The notes below the pieces were generated by a model. That model was given only the letters and a program-made list of their open reading frames with translations, was not told the origin of the DNA and ran no database searches. From positions 141,909 to 187,332 of the forward strand of contig NZ_LK995540.1 in assembly GCF_900002405.1 (NCBI RefSeq): a stretch of DNA of 45,424 nucleotides, given 5' to 3'. Origin of the DNA: Actinomyces succiniciruminis. GTDB lineage: Bacteria > Actinomycetota > Actinomycetes > Actinomycetales > Actinomycetaceae. Shown here one piece after another: positions 16,240 through 23,461 of the stretch (position 1 is the first letter of the stretch; each line of letters opens with the position of its first letter). The translations under genes were made by a program, and so were the position numbers.

Positions 16240-17235
16240 GTGCTGCGTGTGCTGACTCTGAACCTGCAACACGGTCAGCCCGGCGCCGGCGCGGGCGACG
16301 GAACCGCCGTCAGTGGGTCACTGGCCGGCGCCGACATCCACGACCCCGCCACCGCCCGCGCCGTGCTGGCGGCCTTGGCGGAGGAGATCGCCGAGCTCGC
16401 CCCCGACGTGATCGCCTTACAAGAGGTGGACCTCGGCCAGGCCCGCTCCGGACGGCTGGACCAGGCGGCAACCCTCGCCGAGCTGCTCGGGTGGCGCTAC
16501 CGCCGTTTCGCCGCCGCCTACGCGGGCCCCGTCGCCGGGCTGCGCCGTCGCCCATTGCGCACCGCCCTGACCGGCCCCGGCGACGACGTGCTCGGCCCCG
16601 CCCGCGCCTGGCTCGGCCAGGGTCCGGTCGGCTTCGGGAACGCGCTGTTGAGCCGGTACCCCGTCACCGTCTGGCGGGTGATGCGGTTGGGGCGTGGTCC
16701 GGCCACCCTCCTGCGCCGTGGCAGTCCGGTCGACCCGCGCTCCTATCGTCTATTCACCGCCACCGCCCGCAATCTGCTGGTCGGTCGACTGGAGCCGCCG
16801 GAGGGGGTGCTGCCCGGCGTCGACGCGCTCAATCTGGGCGTCACTCATCTGGCCACCCGCGCCGACACCGCCGCAAGGCAGCTCGCCGCGGCCTGGTCCG
16901 GACTCGCCGCCCTCCCCGGCCCCCACCTGCTGGCCGGCGACCTCAACCTGCTCGCCGATCAGGTCGCGGCCCTCGGGGTGGCGCGGATGCTCGGCGACGG
17001 GCCCACCTTCCCCGCCGCCCGCCCCGTTCGCCGCATCGACCACTTCCTCACCGACCCGGGGCCCGCCGCCAACGGCCCGTCGCCGACGGCGAGCGAAACC
17101 GCCGTCCCGGAGGCGGCCGCGTCCGGTGGCGGTCTGCCGGTCGGGCCCCGGCTGTGCGCCGTCGGCGGTGGGGCCCGCGCCTTCGTCGTCTCCGACCATG
17201 CCGGCACCTGGATCGACCTCGAGACAGCCGTTTAA
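16240..17235 (+). CDS. endonuclease/exonuclease/phosphatase-fold protein
   Basis: 331 residues beginning with GTG at 16240 behind AGGAGG. The fold signatures are LRVLTLNLQHG (residues 1-11), DVIALQEVD with the metal-binding Glu near residue 64, LLAGDLNLLADQ with the Asp/Asn pair near 233, the RRIDHFL strand and the final VVSDHAG with the catalytic Asp-His. All four catalytic blocks are present, so it should be an active Mg-dependent phosphodiesterase or phosphatase. Family substrates range from DNA to inositol phosphates and sphingomyelin, and nothing here discriminates among them. No signal peptide is evident. The AEC transporter gene starts 18 bases later. Confidence 0.85.
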   Translation: MLRVLTLNLQHGQPGAGAGDGTAVSGSLAGADIHDPATARAVLAALAEEIAELAPDVIALQEVDLGQARSGRLDQAATLAELLGWRYRRFAAAYAGPVAGLRRRPLRTALTGPGDDVLGPARAWLGQGPVGFGNALLSRYPVTVWRVMRLGRGPATLLRRGSPVDPRSYRLFTATARNLLVGRLEPPEGVLPGVDALNLGVTHLATRADTAARQLAAAWSGLAALPGPHLLAGDLNLLADQVAALGVARMLGDGPTFPAARPVRRIDHFLTDPGPAANGPSPTASETAVPEAAASGGGLPVGPRLCAVGGGARAFVVSDHAGTWIDLETAV

Positions 17236-17253
17236 AGCGCATAAGGTGGGGGC

Positions 17254-18288
17254 GTGTCGGATGTCATCGGGGGCTTGGCGGTCTTCGCCGTCGTCATCGC
17301 GGTGGGCTGGGTGCTGGTGCGCGCCGGGGCTGTGCCCGTGGGATCCGACACCGTCCTGACCCGACTGTGCTTCTTCGCCGCCACCCCCGCCCTGCTCATC
17401 ACCACCCTCGCCGGCGCCGACCTCGCGGCCGTCACCTCCCTGGGCACCGCCGTCGCCATCGGGGCTGAACTGCTGGGACTGGTGACCGCATGGTGCGTGC
17501 ACCGCTGCCTGCTGCACCGGCCGGTGGCCGAGGCGATGATCGGGGCGCTCGCCTCCGCCTACGTCAACGCCGCCAATCTGGGCATACCGGTGCTGGTACT
17601 GGTGCTCGGCGACGCCACCGCGGTCGCCCCGATCCTGCTGCTGCAGCTGCTGGTACTCACGCCGCTCGCCTTCACCGTGCTGGATGCCGTGACCCGCCGC
17701 GGCAGTCCCTCCCGCTTCGCCACCTACACCCTGCCGCTGCGCAACCCGCTGGTGCTCGCCGTGCTGGTCGGCGTCCTGGTCAACCTCAGCGGCTTCGACC
17801 TGGATGCCGCCCTGCGTGGGCACCTCGCCGAGTTGCTCGACACGCTGGGGCGGATCGCCGTGCCGCTGATGATGCTCTCGCTGGGCATGAGCCTGGCCGC
17901 CTCCCGGCTGCGGCCGCCGCAGAACGTGGCCGGCGCGCCGAAGCCCGGCCGGGCCGGTGGCGCTGAAGGCACGGGCGGAGCGGCGCCCCGCGTCGTCAAC
18001 GTGCCGCCCGAGCCGGTGCACGACGCCGCCAGCCGCACCGCCCTGCGCTGGTCCGTGGCTTGGAAGCTGCTGGTCGTCCCCGGCCTGGCCGTGGGGCTGG
18101 GGCTGGCGGCCGGGCTGCACGGCGCCGCGCTGCTGATGCCGGTAACGACGGCGTCATTGCCGACGGCGCAGAACGTGTTCATGTACGCCTCCCGCTACGG
18201 GGTGGCCAAGCCGCTCGCCCGCGACGCCGTGCTGCTCACGACGGCGGGATTCGTGCCGGTGGTGCTGCTCGCCGCGGCGGTGCTGTGA
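17254..18288 (+). CDS. AEC-family transporter (auxin efflux carrier type)
   Basis: 344 residues with about ten hydrophobic helices arranged as two five-helix repeats: residues 3-22, 35-60, 65-85, 95-115, 120-140, then 165-185 through to the C-terminus. Family hallmarks are the NAANLGIPVLV segment in the first half and the PLMMLSLGMSL plus TTASLPTAQNVFMYA segments in the second. AEC proteins are secondary carriers for organic anions or amino acids. The central loop (about 225-255) is long and Gly/Ala/Pro-rich. The start is GTG at 17254 with a GGGGG-type ribosome site. It lies close behind the phosphodiesterase gene, so an operon is plausible; the substrate is unknown. Confidence 0.85.
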   Translation: MSDVIGGLAVFAVVIAVGWVLVRAGAVPVGSDTVLTRLCFFAATPALLITTLAGADLAAVTSLGTAVAIGAELLGLVTAWCVHRCLLHRPVAEAMIGALASAYVNAANLGIPVLVLVLGDATAVAPILLLQLLVLTPLAFTVLDAVTRRGSPSRFATYTLPLRNPLVLAVLVGVLVNLSGFDLDAALRGHLAELLDTLGRIAVPLMMLSLGMSLAASRLRPPQNVAGAPKPGRAGGAEGTGGAAPRVVNVPPEPVHDAASRTALRWSVAWKLLVVPGLAVGLGLAAGLHGAALLMPVTTASLPTAQNVFMYASRYGVAKPLARDAVLLTTAGFVPVVLLAAAVL

Positions 18289-18359
18289 CCCGCTGCCGAT
18301 GCCGCCGGCCTGCGCACAGCAACGGTGCGCCGCGGGTGAGTCGGCGGGCGGGCCAAGCG

Positions 18360-19076
18360 TCAGGTTGTGGTGAGGAATCCCCGCAGCCCGCGTTCCAGCA
18401 GCACGTCGCGTACCTCCGCCACGATTTCGCGCATGCAGCGTTCGGCCTCCCGGGAGTCTCCCGCGGCGATCGCCTCGGCCACCTGGACGTGCAATTCGAG
18501 TGCTTCCGGCTTGGGCGCCTGCAGTCCGCCGTCCAGCCGGGTCCGCCCGGTGAGAACCTCGGCCACCACGTCCGTCAGCGCCGCGAAGGTGTCGTTTTGG
18601 CTGGCCTCCAGTACCAGGCCGTGGAAGGCGATGTCGGCGTCGAGATACGAAGCGACCTCGCCCGTGCGCCCGCGCTCGCGGATGGTGGTGGCGAGGCGCA
18701 ACAGCTCGGTGCGCTGCGGCTCGGTCGCGCGCCGGGCCGCAGCCGCGGCGGCCACGGGCTCAATGGCGGCGCGCAGCTCGGTGAGTGCGCCGAGCTTGGG
18801 GCCGTCGGGGGATACCGCCAGCTGCCAGTGAATCACTAGCGGGGACAACGCGGCCCACTCCTGTGGTGGACGCACGATTGCGCCGGTACGGCGGCGTGAC
18901 TCGACCAGGCCCGCCGATTCCAGGGTGCGCACGCAATCGCGGGCGAGCGTGCGTGAGACGCCGTAACGCGTCTGAATGGACTCCAGGGTGAGCGCCTCTC
19001 CCGGGCGCACCTGGCCCGAGACAATCGCGGCGCCGAGCGCGTCGAGTACGCCGCCGCGCAGGGCTGAGGCTGACAT
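18360..19076 (-). CDS. GntR-family (FCD domain) regulator of the gluconate genes
   Basis: 238 residues. The N-terminal winged helix (residues 5-70) contains the GntR signature TLESIQTRYGVSRTLARDCVRTLESAG. Residues about 90-225 form the all-helical FCD effector domain, with metal-site candidates Asp in YLDADIAFH and the conserved His of EALELHVQVAEAI. It is transcribed away from gluconokinase (223 bases between starts), the usual arrangement for a gluconate-sensing repressor. The palindrome at 19227-19240 in the intergenic space is a candidate operator. The effector (gluconate or 6-phosphogluconate) is inferred from context. Confidence 0.88.
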   Translation of the reverse strand: MSASALRGGVLDALGAAIVSGQVRPGEALTLESIQTRYGVSRTLARDCVRTLESAGLVESRRRTGAIVRPPQEWAALSPLVIHWQLAVSPDGPKLGALTELRAAIEPVAAAAAARRATEPQRTELLRLATTIRERGRTGEVASYLDADIAFHGLVLEASQNDTFAALTDVVAEVLTGRTRLDGGLQAPKPEALELHVQVAEAIAAGDSREAERCMREIVAEVRDVLLERGLRGFLTTT

Positions 19077-19226
19077 GGGCGCTCCTGAGGCAAGTGGTTG
19101 TGTGGCGTCGCCGGTGGCGGCCCCAACTGGCTTGGAATCGCGATCATAGCGGCATCGGCATGGTCCCGCGAAGGTTCCCGGCGCGGGAGGTGAGTGCGCC
19201 GCAAGTTCATCTTCGGGACTTACGAC

Positions 19227-19258
19227 CTATTTAAAAATAGCACCTAAGCGCGCATAAT
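19227..19258 (+). promoter_or_regulatory. candidate operator and -10 element before gluconokinase
   Basis: The AT-rich palindrome CTATTT-AA-AAATAG (19227-19240) is conspicuous in this GC-rich region and lies 60-73 bases before the gene. CATAAT at 19253-19258 is a plausible -10, but no strong -35 stands at 17 bases. It may bind the divergent GntR-type protein. Confidence 0.45.
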
Positions 19259-19299
19259 CGTAGTACGCATGGTCGACAAAGAAGTCCTAGGAGGCCACC

Positions 19300-19821
19300 A
19301 TGAAACAACCCGTCGAGCATCTGGTGCTTATGGGCGTCGCAGGCTGCGGAAAGACCACTGCCGCGGCCAATCTCCATGCCGCGTTGGGCTGGCCAGTGGC
19401 CGAGGCGGATGATTTCCACCCGCAGGCGAACATCGACAAGATGTCCCAGGGCGTGCCGCTGACCGACGCCGATCGCCGCCCCTGGCTGGAGTCCCTACGC
19501 GACTGGATGAGCGAGCAGGCGGCCAGTGGCACAAAGACCATCGTCACCTGCTCCGCACTGAAACGGGCCTACCGGGACCTGCTCTCCCAGGCGGACGGGC
19601 GCGTCTTCTTCATCCACCTGGTCGCCGAGCAGGATGAGCTGCGCGAGCGCATGGAGCACCGAGAGGGGCACTTCATGCCCCCGAGCCTCCTGCCATCGCA
19701 ATTCGCCACCCTCGAGCCCCTGGCCGACGACGAGGACGGCGTCACCGTGGTCTCGCGTGCCACCCCCGAAGAGACCTTCGAAGCGATCCTTACCGCGCTC
19801 GAGGCCGCCGCGCCGGCCTGA
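19300..19821 (+). CDS. gntK: gluconokinase
   Basis: 173 residues, the normal size of the GntK/IdnK P-loop kinase that turns gluconate into 6-phosphogluconate for the pentose phosphate or Entner-Doudoroff route. Walker A is GVAGCGKTT (residues 12-20), followed by the acceptor-binding EADDFHPQANIDKMSQG and the family block TCSALKRAYRDLL. A strong AGGAGG precedes the ATG by six bases. It is the first gene of a two-gene unit with the permease, 49 bases apart, opposite a GntR-type regulator. Confidence 0.95.
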   Translation: MKQPVEHLVLMGVAGCGKTTAAANLHAALGWPVAEADDFHPQANIDKMSQGVPLTDADRRPWLESLRDWMSEQAASGTKTIVTCSALKRAYRDLLSQADGRVFFIHLVAEQDELRERMEHREGHFMPPSLLPSQFATLEPLADDEDGVTVVSRATPEETFEAILTALEAAAPA

Positions 19822-19870
19822 CCGCGGCCATCCCCCGTTCACACACATCTTCGCCACGGAGACATAGACA

Positions 19871-21265
19871 ATGATGTACACAATCCTGGCTGCTGCAGAC
19901 GCCGTGCCGCACGCGGGCAGCGACCTGCAGCTGATCCTCGCCGCGCTGGTCGGCATCGCCACAATCATCGTCCTGATCGTCTGGAAGAAGGTCCATCCCT
20001 TCCTGGCGCTCACCCTCGGATCGGCCGTACTCGCCCTGGTGGCCGGCATTCCGCTGACCGACACCTTCACCGCCTTTACCTCCGGTTTGGGCTCCACCAT
20101 CGGAGACGTGGGCACTCTCATCGCCTTCGGTGCCATCATCGGCAAGTTGCTGATCGACTCCGGCGGCGCCGACCAGATCGTCGACACGATCCTGGGGCAC
20201 ACCTCGGCGAACCGGCTCCCCTGGGCCATGGCGCTGATCGCCTTCGTCGTCGGCATCCCGCTGTTCTTCGAGGTGGGCATCGTCCTGCTCATCCCCGTAG
20301 TGATGATCGTGGCCCGGCGGGCGCACCAGCCGCTCGTGCTCGTGGGCGTGCCCGCCCTGGCCGGGCTCTCCGCACTGCACGGCCTGGTGCCTCCGCACCC
20401 CGGGCCACTCATCGCCATTGACTCCGTCGGCGCCGACCTCGGCATCACCCTCGGCTTCGGTCTGCTCATCGCGATACCGACGGTGATCGTCGCAGGTCCG
20501 CTGTCGGCCCGCCTCATGGCCCGCTGGGTGCCGATCGAGGCGCCGGAGCCGCTCGGCGGAAGCGAGCAGGAGCGTACCGGCCAACGGCCCTCCTTCGGGG
20601 TGTCCATCGGCGTCGTGCTGCTGCCGGTGCTGCTGATGCTCATGCGCACGGTGGTCGAAACGGCGGCGCCGGAGGGCTCCAACAGCCCAATCGTTCACTT
20701 CGCCCTGTTCCTGGGACAACCCATCGTGGCCCTGTTACTGACCGTGCTGGTGGCGATCCTCGTATTCGGCGTGCGCATGGGTGACACCGCCGACGAGATC
20801 TCCGCCCGTGTCGGTGGTGCGCTCGGGCCCATTGCGGGCGTGCTGCTGATCGTGGGCGCCGGTGGCGGTTTCAAGCAGACTCTGATCGACTCCGGCATCG
20901 CCACCATCATCGCCACCTGGATCGAGCAGGCCGCTGTGCCGGCACTGCTGGCGGGCTGGCTGGTCGCGGTAGCCGTGCGTTTGGCTACTGGTTCGGCCAC
21001 CGTCGCCACCATCACGGCCGCCGGGATCATGGCGCCGCTGGCACAGACCATGCCGCCCGTGGAAACAGCTCTGCTGGTGTTGGCCATCGGTGCGGGCTCG
21101 GTGTTCCTCTCGCATGTCAACGACGCCGGGTTCTGGCTGGTCAAGGAGTACTTCGGCATGACCGTGGGGCAGACCTTCAAGACCTGGTCGCTCATGGAGA
21201 CGATCCTGTCGGTAACGGCAATGCTGGTCATCATGCTGATCGCCTTGCCTCTGGGGGTGCTGTAG
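19871..21265 (+). CDS. gntP: gluconate:H+ symporter family permease
   Basis: 464 residues, 12-14 hydrophobic segments, clearly of the GntP family. Landmarks are the N-terminal KKVHPFLALTLGSAVLALV, the loop GLVPPHPGPL, SGGADQIVDTILGHTS, and near the C-terminus TGSATVATITAAGIM and SHVNDAGFWLVKEYFG, all conserved in gluconate permeases. It imports gluconate with protons to feed the kinase encoded 49 bases upstream. Two consecutive ATG codons (19871 and 19874) could serve as start. A hairpin terminator follows at 21307. Confidence 0.93.
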   Translation: MMYTILAAADAVPHAGSDLQLILAALVGIATIIVLIVWKKVHPFLALTLGSAVLALVAGIPLTDTFTAFTSGLGSTIGDVGTLIAFGAIIGKLLIDSGGADQIVDTILGHTSANRLPWAMALIAFVVGIPLFFEVGIVLLIPVVMIVARRAHQPLVLVGVPALAGLSALHGLVPPHPGPLIAIDSVGADLGITLGFGLLIAIPTVIVAGPLSARLMARWVPIEAPEPLGGSEQERTGQRPSFGVSIGVVLLPVLLMLMRTVVETAAPEGSNSPIVHFALFLGQPIVALLLTVLVAILVFGVRMGDTADEISARVGGALGPIAGVLLIVGAGGGFKQTLIDSGIATIIATWIEQAAVPALLAGWLVAVAVRLATGSATVATITAAGIMAPLAQTMPPVETALLVLAIGAGSVFLSHVNDAGFWLVKEYFGMTVGQTFKTWSLMETILSVTAMLVIMLIALPLGVL

Positions 21266-21306
21266 CGGGCAAACCCGGCGCCACCGTGCGCAGGCGTCGG
21301 GGTGCC

Positions 21307-21343
21307 GCCCCGCCCAGTCGTCATGACCGGGCGGGGCATTCTT
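21307..21343 (+). terminator. terminator after the gluconate permease
   Basis: GCCCCGCCC pairs with GGGCGGGGC around a 13-base loop, followed by ATTCTT. It is 42 bases after the permease stop codon. The weak T tract lowers certainty, but the stem is strong. Confidence 0.65.
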
Positions 21344-21356
21344 GTCGGCGTCGGCC

Positions 21357-21384
21357 GGTTATCGGCGTGTAGGGGCTGTTCGTG
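21357..21384 (+). repeat. dispersed intergenic motif, partial copy C1
   Basis: Begins GGTTATCGGCG like copy A and then diverges. It lies at the left edge of the repeat-rich interval 21385-22118 and reads toward it. Only the first 11 bases are convincing. Confidence 0.4.
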
Positions 21385-21430
21385 TTTGTGGGGGGGGTGG
21401 TGGTTCGGGCCTGCGGGTTGTTGTGTGGTG

Positions 21431-21760
21431 GTCGTGTTCGGGTGTGGGAGGTCGTTTTCGGGCCGGTGGTGAAGCCGACGCCGGCGGTGTTGTGGTCGTG
21501 TTCGGGTGTGGGAGGACGACGTCGGGATGGCGAGGTCGTTCTCGGGTTGGCGAGGACGTGTTTGGGTTGATGGGGTTGTGTTTGGGAGGTCGTCGCCGGG
21601 CGTATGAGGTCGTGTTCGGGCTGACGAGGTCGTGTTCGGCGGGTGTCGGTTTGCCGAGTACGACCTTTTCATCCCCAAACCCTCCACATTCGGGAGGGTT
21701 TGGGGTTGATGAGGACGTTTTGGCCGAGCCCGGGTCGTTCTCGGGCTGATGAGGACGTTG
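21431..21760 (+). repeat. 20-bp phased tandem words GTCGTG/GACGTG/GTCGTT
   Basis: Six-base words of the form GTCGTG (variants GACGAC, GTCGTT, GACGTG, GTTGTG, GTCGTC, GACGTT) begin at 21431, 21451; 21495, 21515, 21535, 21555, 21575; 21589, 21609, 21629; and 21715, 21735, 21755. The step within each block is exactly 20 bases. A longer unit of about 24 bases is repeated at 21428 and 21492. No gene is supported in 21344-22389; the apparent reading frames are repeat translations. Confidence 0.75.
21674..21706. other. perfect 13-bp hairpin
   Basis: CCCCAAACCCTCC and GGAGGGTTTGGGG flank a seven-base loop without mismatch. No T run follows on either strand, so it is not a clear terminator. It sits inside the phased repeat zone where the 20-bp series is interrupted (21635-21714). 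Confidence 0.7.
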
Positions 21761-21813
21761 TCGGGCCGGCGGAGGGCGGCGTCGGGCTGGCGTCTGGGCG
21801 GTGTCGGGGTGGA

Positions 21814-21965
21814 CGGTCCGTGCGTTTCAGTGACGGTTCGTCAGGTAGCAGCAACGGTTCGGCATGAGCGACGACGGTTCGTACACCTACCCCACGAACC
21901 GTCGTCGGATGTGCCGAACCGTCGACCGGAACACACGAACCGTCGACCCGAACATGCGAGCCGTC
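21814..21965. repeat. mirror-symmetric phased array, word ACGGTTCG
   Basis: ACGGTTCG (first copy ACGGTCCG) begins at 21814, 21834, 21855 and 21875. CGAACCGT (last copy CGAGCCGT) begins at 21896, 21916, 21937 and 21958. Steps are 20, 21, 20 on the left and 20, 21, 21 on the right. The three inner pairs share an exact dyad at 21889. The architecture matches 5331-5431 but the word is different. Confidence 0.85.
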
Positions 21966-22080
21966 GCGCCTGATCCACCGTGGTCCACCCCTGCGCAACC
22001 TCACCCATCGCGCCACCGGGACAGGCACACCAACCGCCACCCAGGGGCAAGCCTCCTGGCTTTACCGCACCGTACCAACC

Positions 22081-22118
22081 AGCGGCCCGAACTTAAGCAC
22101 TGCGCCCACGCCGATAAC
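22081..22118 (-). repeat. dispersed intergenic motif, copy C2
   Basis: On the minus strand it begins GGTTATCGGCGTGGGCG and continues GTGCTTAAGTTCGG, matching copy A (GTGCTTTAGGTCGG) with mainly transitions. It reads toward the mirror array at 21814-21965, with 116 bases between. The following 22119-22389 holds no gene I can support. Confidence 0.6.
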
Positions 22119-22389
22119 CCGCGGCGGCCGGGGCGGGTCCACCCGGCCCTCAGGATTCATTGAGATTCGGACTGGAAGGTGTGCATTTCCTGGAGATCAG
22201 GCCGGAACGACGTGGGAAGGTGACGGGAAAAGCATGTGTGGGCGGTTGCTTTAATGCATCCGGGGGAGAGCGGTCTCACAGTGGGGAATTCCTGGTGTAT
22301 GTTGATTCCAGGCGTTTAGGGCGCCGGTACTCCACGCGGTGATTGCGGCGTTGAGTGCATCGTTTCGCACTAGATGAAGGGAATGCGTC

Positions 22390-22647
22390 ATGGGTGAGCT
22401 CATTGGAATGGTCGTATTCGGCGGCATTATCGGCGCCCTGGCCAGGCTGATTATGCGGGGTGACCAGAATCTGTCGATTCTGTGGACCATCGTGCTGGGG
22501 GCCGTGGGTGCACTGGTTGGCGGCTGGCTCGCGGGGGTGCTCGGCGTGGACGCAACCCCAGGTATCGACTGGATCCGCTGGCTCCTGTCGCTGATCGCCG
22601 CCATGATCGCGATCTACATCTACCTGGCCGTCGCCCGTAGGCGGTGA
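22390..22647 (+). CDS. GlsB/YeaQ/YmgE-family stress membrane protein
   Basis: 85 residues with three hydrophobic segments (about 3-20, 28-50 and 60-80). It has the glycine-rich family pattern GGIIGALARLIM ... LGAVGALVGGWLAG, formerly called transglycosylase-associated protein. These tiny inner-membrane proteins are induced by general or envelope stress; no enzymatic activity is established. The length is normal. The frame closes immediately before a GTGGGC tandem repeat. A second small membrane protein gene follows 244 bases on. Confidence 0.85.
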   Translation: MGELIGMVVFGGIIGALARLIMRGDQNLSILWTIVLGAVGALVGGWLAGVLGVDATPGIDWIRWLLSLIAAMIAIYIYLAVARRR

Positions 22648-22650
22648 GGC

Positions 22651-22686
22651 GTGGGCGTGGGCGTGGGCGTGGGCGTGGGCGTGGCG
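22651..22686 (+). repeat. GTGGGC hexanucleotide tandem repeat
   Basis: Five perfect GTGGGC units followed by GTGGCG, starting three bases after the stop codon of the preceding gene. Hexamer repeats can change copy number by slippage. Being outside the coding frame it would affect only the transcript end. Confidence 0.85.
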
Positions 22687-22714
22687 AGGCGGCATGTAGG
22701 CCCCTCGCCACGCC
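22678..22714 (+). terminator. hairpin after the YeaQ-like gene
   Basis: GGCGTGGCGAGG pairs perfectly with CCTCGCCACGCC over 12 bp around a 13-base loop, beginning in the last hexamer repeat. There is no T run, so a stable 3' end or rho-independent-like terminator is inferred. Confidence 0.55.
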
Positions 22715-22891
22715 GCGTGCCGGCATTAAATTGCGTGGCCCGCGTAATCGAGGTCATTGTTAGGCCCCATATGGCTGTGCGCCAGAATAGGGTCGGCCAA
22801 CATTTTCCGTCCGCTTTGCCGGACGGTCGCGCTGGTTGCAGCTGGCCGGAATACTGGGTGACGGGAAAGTACACATAAGGAGGAGGGGACG

Positions 22892-23098
22892 ATGCGGTCG
22901 GTGACTACTGCCGTTGTCACGAATATAATCGGCGTGCTGCTCGCCGTGCTCTCGTTGACGCTCCTCGAAGGGGCCATCGAGCTACTAGCGGAGGGCGGCG
23001 CCGACGTCGCGGTGGTGCCTTTCCTGATTCCGGCCGCAGGGGTGGTCGCGCTGGCGTCGGTCATCGCGCTGCTGGTAGCTCGCCGGCTCTGGTCGTAG
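22892..23098 (+). CDS. small two-helix membrane protein, unknown
   Basis: 68 residues with two hydrophobic helices (about 8-30 and 40-64), a short acidic loop between them (EGGADVA) and a basic C-terminus (ARRLW). A very strong AAGGAGGAGG lies seven bases before the ATG, which argues for a real gene. I recognise no family. It is the last chromosomal gene before the tRNA-Lys attachment site. It could be a stress-related partner of the preceding small membrane protein, but that is only proximity. Confidence 0.65.
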   Translation: MRSVTTAVVTNIIGVLLAVLSLTLLEGAIELLAEGGADVAVVPFLIPAAGVVALASVIALLVARRLWS

Positions 23099-23200
23099 TC
23101 GCCGGGGCCTCTCCCGGTGCCGCGCGCACAGCGGACTCGGCTACGGGTGTTTCGCACTTTGGGGTGTGACGGCGGGGAGTATGTGGGTGCGGCTTGTCGC

Positions 23201-23246
23201 TGGTGCCCCCCGTGGGGCTCGAACCCACGACCTTCGGATTAAAAGT
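23201..23246 (-). mobile_element. attL-like site: 3' part of tRNA-Lys (TTT)
   Basis: On the minus strand this 46-base stretch holds the anticodon loop CTTTTAA, the anticodon-stem 3' side TCCGA, the variable region, a perfect T arm (GTGGG-TTCGAGC-CCCAC), the acceptor 3' side GGGGGGC, discriminator A and an encoded CCA. Past the anticodon loop the sequence no longer pairs (a tRNA would need TCGGA; GGGAA is present), so the 5' half is absent. This is what is left at one end when an element integrates into a tRNA 3' end. An intact tRNA-Lys is predicted at the far right end, outside the window. Confidence 0.85.
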
Positions 23247-23451
23247 TCCCACTCTCGCTGACCGGCTTACCGCGTGGCTTGAGCACCTCGGCGTGCTCGC
23301 CACCCACCGGCTCGCTACGAGGGCGGCTGCGTCCCGGCAGACGCTGCCCCACGAGATGCGCCAGCTGGCCCGGCTCGCCATCCCCGAGCCCATGCCGCCC
23401 ATGATCCCCGCCTACCGCGACCCGTCCGTCGGGCGCCTCCCCCTGGACTGA
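23247..23451 (+). other. open frame leaving the att site, gene status uncertain
   Basis: The frame that crosses the tRNA fragment stays open to 23451 and encodes a plausible helical stretch (LADRLTAWLEHLGVLATHRLATRAAASRQ and onward, about 65 residues). Its upstream part is tRNA sequence, which always translates to PPVGLEPTTFGLK-like peptides and means nothing. No clear start with a ribosome site lies right of 23246. In the excised circle this frame would join sequence from the right end of the element and might become a complete gene. The stop is 10 bases before the next gene. Confidence 0.3.
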
Positions 23452-23461
23452 GGTGCCCACC

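Noticed and set aside
16750-18120. 456-residue antisense frame across the phosphodiesterase and AEC genes
   Set aside because: Covers two well-supported genes on the other strand and has repetitive Gly/Gln/His shadow composition.
21342-22163. Several reading frames in the repeat zone after the gluconate permease
   Set aside because: They translate the 20-bp phased repeats; no ribosome sites and no protein-like sequence.
22276-22695. Minus-strand frame with a His-Ala repeat
   Set aside because: The HAHAHA run is the GTGGGC repeat read backwards, opposite a clear membrane-protein gene.
23194-23246. Start of a protein reading PPVGLEPTTFGLK
   Set aside because: This peptide is the standard mistranslation of a tRNA 3' end on the opposite strand; it is the att site, not coding sequence.
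23201-23275. Complete tRNA-Lys gene
   Set aside because: The 5' half does not pair: the bases after the anticodon loop are not complementary to the anticodon stem and no D arm follows.
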